A stretch of DNA of 64,000 nt from Stenogyne calaminthoides (taxonomy: Eukaryota; Streptophyta; Magnoliopsida; Lamiales; Lamiaceae). The stretch spans positions 27,736,870 to 27,800,869 of the forward strand of contig JBBCBC010000009.1 of the NCBI GenBank assembly GCA_037126765.1, written 5' to 3'. The translations under genes and the position numbers were made by a program. This document shows positions 36,616 through 46,002 of this stretch, piece by piece (the stretch's first letter is position 1; each line of letters begins with the position of its first letter). Under the pieces are notes generated by a model. That model was not told where the DNA came from, did not search any database, and saw only the letters and a program-made list of their open reading frames with translations.

Positions 36616-38674
36616 TATTGGGAGATGAATTTAATAAAGACATATGATTTTGATTAGATCCCAAAACCCTGAGTATGACATGTTCAGAATAATCTTGATA
36701 GTTGAGTCAGGATTCAGTTTTAGAGTATTCAGGATGATATCTGCAAAATGTATAGTCGTGATATAGATCGGGTTAGATCTGAAGATTACAAGAACTAGTA
36801 TGTTTTCAAGAAACTGAAGTTTCAGTATGAAACTAAAGTTTCAAGACTCAAGAAGAAATCGAGAATCAAGACTCGATGTGAAATGAGATATCAAGACTCA
36901 AGATGAAACCGAGGAATCAAGACTTCGGATGAAGATTCAAGATATCGATCGATATCTGTGAAGACTCGAAGACGTCAAGACTCGTAAGACCTCAAGACTC
37001 GAAGACTCAAGACACAAAGATCAAGAATCAAGATCAAGAAAGAATATTAAGCCACGAATTATCAAAGACTCGATAATGTCTTGAATGCTCGATATAAACC
37101 TGAATGTTCCGAGGCAATCGAGAATATCTATCTCAAGGATCAATAATCTTGAGAAAATCGCGATTCCTTAGAAAAATAGATATTTGCCAAGACATTCAAA
37201 TGCGGTAAAAGGAACTAAGTCGAGTGTTGTTAAGGTTATATCAACTCGAGTTTGTAACCAAAAGAGCCGTTGAAGGTGTCTACCTTTAACCGGAGACAAA
37301 AGTCAAAAAGAGGAAGACAACATCATACCATCTTGACAGCAATCGACAAAGGATTCTTTGAAAAAAAAAGATGTCGAGAAGTACAAAAGTTCGGTTTCGC
37401 AAAAGTGAAGACCGGCTACATGAAAGGCTATTGCCTAAAAACGTGTTAGGGAGTTTCAAACCCTAAATATAGTCGTTCCTCACACACCATAAGAGGAAAC
37501 TCACGGGTATCTCTCCAAATCGGATAGTTTTTCAAGAGTGACCTTGGTGTATGCCTATAAATACTTGTGACTCTCTACATTGTAAGGTTCACGGAAATTT
37601 GTAAAGAACTCAAGAGCTCAAACTTATTATCATAAAGTTAAAGCACTCGAAAAACTTAGAATTTCCCAAGTGCTTTTAAATCGAGAGAGCTCATTCCACT
37701 AAGACTAGCTTGATAAGATATATCCAAAGCTTAGTCGAGATATCCTAGCCTTTGCATTGTACTTTATTGTAAAGGATATCTCATCCTAGTTGGTAACCAA
37801 CCAAGAAACCCCAAACTCTTTAGAAGGTAGTTTGAGTCTGATTGTTGGTGAGAAGAGTTGTAAAGAGTTAGTAAACTACGCGGAGTAGTCGAAAGCTCTA
37901 GAGGTGAAGTTAGTAAGCTCTGAGAGGTAGTCCAAAGCTTGTTTGTGTTTGAGTAAGTAAAATCTGGAGGTAGTCGAAAAACTCAAGGTCGGGTTGAGTA
38001 AGTAAACTACGTGGAGTAGTCGAAAGCTTCGGGCGAGTTGAGTAAATAAACTACTGCGAGGTAGTCGAAAAGCTCGAAAGTGATTAGTGAATTTCTCTCA
38101 AGAGATCGAGAGAGTGGACGTAGGAGCTTAAGTCTCCGAACCACTATAAATTGTTGTGTTGTTTATTGCTTTCTTTATCCGTGTATTAAGCTTAATGCAT
38201 TGACTTAAATCGAAAACATATTTTCACCGACATTTCGTGGAATCAATCCACTGGAAGTTGCATATAATTGAATCACAGCCTAATCACTATTCCATTCAAA
38301 GGAAGGTTTTCAACAAAGCTTAAAACGAGTATAAACTAAAGGGCCAACCATTCCGCACATCTGAGTAGCTAGAACAGATAGTTACCAAACTGAACTTACT
38401 CTTCCGAGGGTTCATAAGTTAGTTATCCCGATCCAAGCAACTCGGGATCTCTGAAAACTCGGGACTCGGTTGGGATTATCTCGAGGTTTACGAAAGCGGC
38501 TTCGGGATCACTTGTCTCGATGAGACTTTGACTCGAGTGATTTGTGCTTCTCGGGACCTAATCTTGAGGATTATCGACCCAAAGTGACCTCGATAAAAAA
38601 AAAAGTTTTAAAAACACTGAACACGTGTATTCCCCCCCATACACGTGTAAGACTCGTTTGCACCGGGACCAACA
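36616..38674 (+). repeat. 3' LTR of SIRE element C (2059 bp)
   Basis: Begins TATTGGG instead of TGTTGGG, ends CCAACA. Tandem array at 37866-38078. Compared with the 5' LTR the start of this copy keeps CAG/CTG (36685-36720) but later parts have lost them, and the 5' LTR shows the reverse in places. Confidence 0.92.
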
Positions 38675-38821
38675 ATATCTGCCGACTATACACGGTGTAG
38701 ATAAAATCCTGAATACTCTAAAACTGAATCCTGACTCATCTATGAAGATTATCCTGAACATGTCATACTAGGGGTTTTGGGATCTAATCAAAATCCTCTT
38801 TATTAAATTCATTTCCCAACA
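38675..38821 (-). repeat. 5' LTR of element E, second segment
   Basis: Continuation of the LTR interrupted at 24128, ending CCCAACA on the + strand. Matches 21551-21692. Confidence 0.9.
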
Positions 38822-40880
38822 CCTCCCACTACGACGAGGTTCCGGTTGTGAAAGTGTGTCGTTTGGTATGTCATCTTGTACAGTTGGCAATGAGGTTAGC
38901 CCCCTTAGCTCATTTAAGGTAATCTCACTTCTGGGTCTTCTTCCAAAAATCTAAAGTGGGTGCTTATTACCACCTTTTGAAGATCCGCATAACTCATCAT
39001 TGATCTAACTATTTCCAAAAGAGTTATGTTTCAAACTTGGCTCTGCAACCCTTTGGGAGTTTTGGGAACCAATTTGGATGGCACCAAGTTTTGTTGAGGG
39101 GTTAAAGATCCGTAATCATCATTGATCTAACCATTTCCAAAAGGATACAATTGAGGGGTTCATCCGATACAAGTAGTTCAAAACTCATCATTTGAGGTAC
39201 TTTCGCCTCCACTATCGGATCGTAGAGACTTGATCGTTTTTCCCTATGATTCTCTGCTTGAGCCTTAAATTCTTTGAATTTCTCAAAGGTCTCAGATTTA
39301 TGCTTCATAAGGAAAATATAACCGTACCTTGAGTAGTCATCAATAAAAGTGATGAAATACTCATAACCTCCTCTTGATTTGGTTGACATTGGACCACATA
39401 CGTCTGTGTGAACGATTTATAACACTTCTTTGGCTCTATTCCCCTTGGCTCCGAATGCCCTCTTGGTCATTTTACCCTCCAAACATGATTCGCAGGTTGG
39501 AATTGGTTCAACTTGGAGAGACTCCAGTGAACTGTCTTCTACCAACCTTTGGATCCTCTTTGGATTAGTATGTCCCAATCATAGATGCCATAGAAGTGTT
39601 TCGTTCACGTCTGATGAACGTTTTCTTTTATCGAAAATAATTGATGTGTTATAGGATGCATTTCGTGAGTGGTGTGCACAGTTAATTGTATAGAGACTAT
39701 TCGACAACGTTCCATGACAGATAAATTTATCATAAAGAGAAATGGTAACAACTTTATCAAAAGTAACCGAATATCCATCAAGGTAAAGTTTAGAAACCGA
39801 AATTAAATTCTTTCTAAAATTTGGAACATAAAGAACATCTCTTAAAATTAAAACTCTGTCTTCAAAAGACAGGTGCACTTCTCCCACTGCTTCAGCTGCC
39901 ACTCTCGTAGCATCGCCCAGTGTGATGAGGATCTCACTCCCACTAAGTTGCCGGGTCCGCTTGAACCCCTGTAAAGTGAAACAAACATGATCAGTAGATC
40001 CCGTATCCACCACCCATAAATGGGAGGCATACGCCGCTAAGCAAGTTTTAACAACTAGTGCGTGAGAATTACCTTTCTTTCCATTCCTTTTGGGTTTGGA
40101 ACAGGCTGACCTCCAATGTCTTTTTTCACCGCAGTTAAAACATTTTCCTTTTGGTACTTTCTTGACACCCATCCAGCTAGTTGTTTTTCTCTTACTTTTC
40201 TTAGTGATGAGTTTGCTTTGGATCTGACCACTTTCCTTTTCTTGAGTCTTGCCTTCCATTGGCCTAGACCTTGAGAAAAGACTTTTGGTCACCAATGCTT
40301 CGTCTTTCTTTCCTAAATGCTTCTCTATTTTCTCCAAGGCTTCTTGTAGAATGTCCATAGTAAACATGTGATCACTCATCACAAAATTACAGTAAAACCC
40401 ATCGAAGCACCTTGGAAGAGTTAGCAAAAGAAATTCGATTTGAGCCTCATCACAATACTTAGTACAAAGATAAGCCGTTTTTCAAAATGGCGTTTTATTC
40501 GAGAAACATGCTCCCTTCACGGGTGTTCCTCGACCATCTTTATCTTTATCCACGTCGTCATTTTTAAACCGATTGATCATGCGGTCTTTTGTTAAAAATA
40601 TTTCTTCAAGACTTTGCATAATTTACTGCGGCCAGACTCAACACCTTCATGAATGTGTCTCAAATCATCGAGACGGTGAAGTCAAGATTACACGTTTCAT
40701 GGGTTCATTGGCTGCTCCCAAATATTATACAAGTGTATTTCCGCATCACCGATCCGTCAATGAGGCATCACGGGGCTTGGGTACATCAAGAACCCAATGA
40801 TGTTCTTGTGCGGGTAGGACAAAACTCATATTTCTTTTCAAACAACATAGTTGTCACCAAGTTAATTGGCGTTCTTTAAG
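38822..40880 (-). pseudogene. gag, protease and integrase of copia D, frameshifted
   Basis: On the minus strand: gag core fragments 40880-40430 in mixed frames (HHWVLDVPKP-like and RIKRHFEK-like segments), then a long open stretch 40427-39579. That stretch holds the CCHC zinc knuckle CFNCGEKRHWRSAC (40142-40101) and the protease active site WVVDTGS with D-T-G at 40007-39999, continuing to the pre-integrase LISVSKLYLDGY block. Integrase is represented by 39389-39102 (YEYFITFIDDYSRYGYIFLMKHKSE), with the core between it and the zinc region in other frames. The linker to RT is cut at 38826 by element E. Confidence 0.88.
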
Positions 40881-42346
40881 TGTATATAACAATTGGATTT
40901 AAAAGGTTGCATGCGACATGATGAACTCAAATAAATAATAATATGCATAAGCACAAATATATCACAAAATTCAATCACATGTTTCATATTAAAATCTCAA
41001 AAATATGAACATGCATCGACCAACAATCTCAAAAGTTTAAATAAGCCACGTGGGGTGGGTCATTATTTAAACACATTCAAGCAAGTTACAAAACAAACGA
41101 TTTACAAACCTTTAATAACTAGATTAATAGTTGGCTCCCGACTTGACCAATATAAAATTGACGGGGACTTGGGGAAGTATATGCATATCAATTTTATACC
41201 TAAGTAATAACCATGATTAAATCTGAAATTATTATTTAAGCTTTGAACGAGCCTCGTGGGGGGTCATAAATCGCCACTAGTAATAATCCACAATCATCCA
41301 TCCGAATTTATTCATGTGAAAGCTATCTTTTGACCGTCCCCGGGGGAAATTTCTCTAAAAGAATTCACAAATAAATAAATCATGGAGGTCAAAATTAATT
41401 CAATTTTATTATCCATAAAATTGTCAATTAATTGTTTAAGCATACTTAGTAATTTTCGAAAGTGAGATTTTTCATAACGTTTTCTCATGCATCGCAAATT
41501 TAAACACAATTTAAATAAGCATAAAATAATGCATAAACATCAAGACAAAAAAATTAAACATATTGGGCACACAGTATCGGATTATCGCGGTTAATTTTTG
41601 TCATGTCTTGATCTCATATCGTCATAAGGTCAGCTCGCAAAAGAGCCGCTCTTACACTCCCGTTTCGTGTCTATCGGCGCCCGTCTTGCCTAAGCGGCTC
41701 CTCATCGCCCACCAGTGATTTTCGGTATTTTCTTTCAATCGGCTCAGAGATATTTTGTCTTGTTCAAAGAAATTGGTGCCATCACCCTCGAGCATTGTCC
41801 GTTATTTACGCCCTCGTGACATCGCTCGCCCAGCTCTCCGGCCTCTCAACAAAGTTCGCCCGTCCAATTACTAAAGAAGCGACCCGGCGATATACAGAAC
41901 CATAGCCCTTTTTTCGGCCCGAAGGCTTCATGAGCGTCGCTTTAATACCGTAGGCACATTACCTCCAAGGTTGCGATGATACCGACGCCGCCTACGCCTT
42001 GCCCGGATCCGTCTTTTAATTCTCCGCCTCCGTTTTCGATCCGGTTACAATTTATTTACAAAAAATAAATAAACCTAGATCTAGACTAGTCTATTACATT
42101 GATCAAATCAAACAAATTCTAATCTACTCGTGGATTTTCTCCGCGAGGCAAAAACGAATTCGAATCGAATCGAATTAAAAAAAAACCATAATTTATATGC
42201 ATGCACAAATAAACACATTAAATTCCATGACAATTGGATACCTGCAAAAAAATCTAGCAATTCTACTATCCAATTTCAAATTTAATGAAAACGAACTAAA
42301 TTATAATTTAAAATTCAGAGCCCGAAATCGAGGCTCTGATACCAGT
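40881..42346 (-). other. 5' internal region of copia D (leader and gag start)
   Basis: The primer site GCTCTGATACCA (+ strand 42333-42344, perfect iMet) lies at its right end. The stretch 41580-42050 is more GC-rich than its surroundings and rich in cgcc/ctcg strings, with no ORF. I could not identify an intact gag start. Confidence 0.5.
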
Positions 42347-44289
42347 TGTTGGGGAATTAATTGCACGGATCTATTCGGGATGAATATTTAAATACAAAAT
42401 TAATTATAACAATTATTACTAGCATGAATTAATCCTATATTAATTCAAATAATAATTCAACAACAAATCATGCATATAAACAGTTCACATAAATCCTACG
42501 CATGCGGAATTGCTACGGGTTTACGTGAACTAACCTCTTGGAGTGACAATGGTCTCGTCGATAAAAACACACCAAAAAGCCTTCTCAAGTATTCCCTAGT
42601 CCTTGCTCGTCAATCCGGTGGAAGGAAGCTAGCGAACAATTAACAAAAGGGAAAATAAAATTTGTTGCACCACCTTTGTGGATTTACTAATTTTTCCAGC
42701 ACATGGAATTGTACACTCACAATTGAGGTTTTTCGAAAATACACAATCTGTCGACGTTTCAATATATTTAATATTTTATCGACGCTGATATTTTTCCGAA
42801 AAACCAATTTTCGTGTTCACCTGGGGATGAAACATTCATCCCCTATTTATAATGAGGGGTTGGTCGAAATTTTAGGTGGAAATAAAGATGGGAAAATCTT
42901 TTTCTTGATCTCCAAGAAATCTTGAATATATCTCATATATTCTTTTCTCCATAATTAAATATTCCACAAAAATCTCAACTCCTCTTGTCATGGTATTTTC
43001 CGAAAAATAAGGATAAAGATTCCAAGATTTGGATCTTCTTGAATTTATGAGATATACCTGTATTGCAAGAATACATATCTTCCATAATATCTTTTCAAGA
43101 AAATCAAGAAAATCTTTCTTTCCCTTATTCTTTCAAAATTTTCGAAAATAACATATAAATAACCAAGTGGGAGATTTCTTGAATTTAATGAGATAATCTT
43201 GTATTTCAAGAATACATATCTTCATTCCATAACAAAATTCAAAGAAAATCTTTCTCCCCTTTTATTTATATTTTTCGAAATTAATGAGGAAAAATAGCAA
43301 CAAAATTTGTTTTATTTTAAAACACTTTTTCCAGTTATTGGACTTTATGTTGGGCTACTTGAGGGGCCTTTAGGAGAATTAATATTGGACCTTCCAATGG
43401 ATCTTGAATTATCAATATTGAGCCACAATATTATTCAAGCTCATAAATATTAATTAATCCCACTACATAATTAATATTGCACTATCCATCTTAACCCATA
43501 TTACAGTGAATATGGCTCCCGGTTATTATTTCCCGTGTTTAAGATTATCTAGCCCATTAATTAATTCAAGCCACTGAAATAGCTTTCCATTAATTAATAT
43601 ATTTTATCCTTGGTAAAAGGAACGGTTCAACATTATTATCCACACCGGAAACTAGTTCCACTTGCATGATTTGGTATGATAAAACTTATGAACCTCCCAA
43701 GGGGGCAAATCGAACAAGCGTACTTGCACACAATTCTCCGTATTAAATCTTAGCAATCGCATGTGACCAATAATATTGCCCAAGATATAAAGTATTGAAT
43801 CTCGTTGATTCTCTACCCGTAATAAGTCAAAGCAATAATTACTAACCACACGCGATCCTATTTAAGGGACGAAGATTAAGAAATAACGAACCACTGAGGT
43901 CTAATTCTTCCTAGTTCAGTTCTGAAGAATTTGTCCTCCTGTAGGTCCTATTCAGTGCACTAAATATGCACTAGTGTAATCTCTTGGTCAAGACAAGCCA
44001 ATCTAAGCCTTACACTTCAACCTTTCATGATGGATTGTTCATTTCCATCTAGGTCGTGAATGGTGTACTTTTGGTTACAAGGGACTGTTAATTTAATCTT
44101 TTGTGATCTGGTATCACTAAATTAACTACAATGTAACACGTACTATTTATTGAACAGTTATGCAGTAAATATATGTAACATTCGATGATATTTAAAGCAT
44201 CAGTGATAAACAATTTATTTCAATAAATAAGACCGAAATTCAGTTTGATTATACAAAGTAAAAGCATACTTTCCAGTATAATCCCAACA
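42347..44289 (-). repeat. 5' LTR of copia D (1943 bp)
   Basis: Near-identical to 16735-18674. On the minus strand a TATA-like cattataaatagggg lies near 42850. Followed by the ggagc duplication. Confidence 0.92.
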
Positions 44290-44763
44290 GGAGCCTTACC
44301 TAAGAATGACCTCAATCAGAGATGTGTCAGTAAAGGACGGTAATGATGAGTAGCTATGAGTAGATAGACGGCTAAATCCCTACAAATCCGGATTTGCCTC
44401 GGGCGACGTCCCAGCGAGGAGCGCGAGCTCTTGATCCCTCGAGCGACCTCCCAGCGACCTCCGACCTGGGTCACATCAATCATGTAGCATTTAATATTTT
44501 GCAGAGCTATTTCCGGCTACTTGTCCATGTAAATCGGGAGAATGAGCTCCACTCTCCCAAACCTTATAAATAGGGGTCATTTATGACCAAGAAAAGAGGA
44601 AAAAATACCTTACCAAACCTCTTGCAAACTTATTGCTCAAACTCTTACTCGCTCAAGCAATCATATAATATAAATATCATCCACTTTACACATTTATTGT
44701 TTGTGTCACTAAGATCATCAAGCCACATCTTAATCCATAATCCTCATATTTTAGTACACAACA
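44290..44763 (+). repeat. 3' LTR of Gypsy B, second part
   Basis: Continues the LTR from 16734 after the copia insertion. Matches 5990-6467 including the TATA region. Confidence 0.9.
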
Positions 44764-45143
44764 ATTGACGCTAGAAGGAAGGTACTCTTTAAGAAATATC
44801 GAGCTAAATTCTTAGTGTTTTCTCATTGGAGTATTCCTCATGAATCTTCGATACAAACTCATCTCATACACCCAAATCTCTCAAAAAATCACTCAACCAT
44901 GTCTCAAGCAACTCTCATCACCAAGAGGAAAGCCTTTTCGGTTTCATGTCGCTCCGGCGGAGCAGGGCTAGCGGCCCGGACGTTAGCAACTACAAGGCTG
45001 GAGGACACACCACCAGACTGGAGGATACTCGCTCAAGCAATCATATAATATAAATATCATCCACTTTACACATTTATTATTTGTGTCACTAAGATCATCA
45101 AGCCACATCTTAATCCATAATTCTCATATTTTAGTACACAACA
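44764..45143 (+). repeat. Aberrant duplicate: primer site, gag start and truncated LTR end of Gypsy B
   Basis: 44764-45028 repeats the internal 5' end (primer site, leader, first gag codons MSQATLITKRKAF at 44899). It breaks off after caccacc, adds gactggaggatac that looks copied from the preceding gctggaggacac, and continues with the last 115 bp of the LTR (45029-45143). It looks like unequal recombination or tandem insertion followed by a deletion repaired with filler. Confidence 0.75.
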
Positions 45144-45352
45144 GTTTTTACTAAATAATAGTTATTTTTATTGAACAATATTAATTATACATCAATTATG
45201 CACGCAAAGTGTTTCTCAATTATGTACAAGAAACTTCAACTAAGAAAACCAAAACATATAAGGTGATTTTCCTAATTCATTTAATGATATAATCTTGTGA
45301 ATTAGTTATATTAGAAAATATATATAGGATGTAGTAGAGTTTAGACAAAAAA

Positions 45353-45358
45353 AACGTG
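45353..45358 (+). promoter_or_regulatory. T/G-box (AACGTG), possible MYC2-type site
   Basis: AACGTG is a known binding variant for MYC2-like factors in jasmonate-responsive promoters, and JAZ genes are typical targets. One 6-base match 650 bp upstream is weak evidence, and it sits in repeat-like DNA. Confidence 0.3.
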
Positions 45359-45906
45359 TGTGAACCCGAGTTCAGTGTGAACTCGATTCACTTAGTATCG
45401 TTGTTATGTATAAAAACTCTAACTATTATGCATAAAAACTATTATTGTTACGCAAAAAAATAATCACTGTTTCGAAAATGCTTTATGTTTTTAAATAGTG
45501 AAAGTTTTTGTGCATAACAGTGATAATTTTACTCATAAGAGTAATAAAGTTCATACATAAATTTGGTTCACGGGAGTGTTACTCGTAGAGTTTATTTGTC
45601 TAATTTGCAATTTGAAAAATGTTTCTTAATCTTTATTTAAAATCCAATCTGATGTCGACTAAAGAAAACAATTCACGAGAACGACTTCCTCGTTTTCTTA
45701 AGCATATCTGCCTACGAATTATTAAAAAAGTACCACCGGTGCACCATAAAGTACTAGTAATATCTGTAATCTCATTTTCCTCGTGCCTTCCATTTAATTA
45801 ATTAGTAAAACAGAAACAGTGCCTATCAACCCAATTCAATATTCCCCCTCTGACCATACCAATAGTACTGTTTACTATTTATTCATCTACTGTATATATG
45901 TATGTA

Positions 45907-45914
45907 TATATAAA
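45907..45914 (+). promoter_or_regulatory. TATA box of the JAZ gene
   Basis: TATATAAA about 90 bp before the ATG at 46003, in a TA-rich stretch, which gives a 5' leader of roughly 60 nt. Confidence 0.55.
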
Positions 45915-46002
45915 GCTACTTTGTCTCATAAAACATCCCCCATCTTGTTTGTTTCGTGAGTCCAAAATAATCGGAATCTTCAAGAAATTAAAGCTATTAG
46001 CC

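Larger units (their letters stand above)
24128..38674 (+). mobile_element. Complete SIRE-type Ty1/copia element (element C), innermost of the nest
   Basis: LTRs 24128-26156 and 36616-38674, iMet primer site 26159-26170, gag from 26283, protease/integrase/RT/RNase H to about 31870, a long third ORF 32531-36160, a polypurine tract at 36602-36615, and an atatt/atatc duplication. At 14.5 kb with 2.0 kb LTRs and a third ORF after pol it fits the Sirevirus/Maximus lineage. All ORFs are interrupted in this sequence. Confidence 0.93.
20423..38821 (-). mobile_element. Short non-autonomous SIRE-family element (element E) in copia D pol
   Basis: Minus-strand element: 5' LTR 38821-38675 plus 24127-22985 (split by element C), iMet primer site at 22979-22968, a 1.29 kb internal region without coding capacity, a polypurine tract near 21695-21706, and a 3' LTR 21692-20423. 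A perfect 5 bp duplication cctcc is present at 20418-20422 and 38822-38826. The LTR ends and the internal 3' segment are shared with elements A and C, so it is probably a deletion derivative that depended on full-length relatives. Confidence 0.92.
16735..44289 (-). mobile_element. Ty1/copia element (element D) inserted in the Gypsy B 3' LTR
   Basis: LTRs at 42347-44289 (5') and 16735-18674 (3') on the minus strand, with TGTTGGG/CCCAACA ends and a perfect 5 bp duplication ggagc at 16730-16734 and 44290-44294. Without its own insertion (20423-38821) the internal region is about 5.3 kb and holds gag, zinc knuckle, protease, integrase, RT and RNase H in copia order. The iMet primer site is at 42333-42344. 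The polypurine tract agtgggaggt lies at 18675-18685. Confidence 0.93.
5778..45143 (+). mobile_element. Tat-lineage Ty3/gypsy element (element B), host of the nest
   Basis: 5' LTR 5778-6467, gag/protease/RT/RNase H/second RNase H/integrase in order to 12505, tandem repeats 12656-13035, an antisense gene 16202-13373, then a 3' LTR starting at 16519 and split by the copia element at 16735-44289. The second RNase H between RNase H and integrase, the long 3' region and the antisense ORF are typical of the Tat lineage (Grande, Ogre, Retand). The right end is abnormal: after the 3' LTR ends at 44763 there is another primer site, about 260 bp of gag, and the last 115 bp of an LTR. The flanks are T-rich (ttttt before 5778, gtttt after 45143), a possible imperfect duplication. 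Confidence 0.88.
45144..46002 (+). promoter_or_regulatory. Remaining proximal promoter of the JAZ gene
   Basis: Lies between the TE nest and the JAZ start. AT-rich. 45350-45590 looks like a small repeat (inverted motifs cgagttcagtgtgaactcg and repeated gttatgtataaaaact). T/G-box AACGTG at 45353-45358 and TATA at 45907-45914. Confidence 0.5.
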
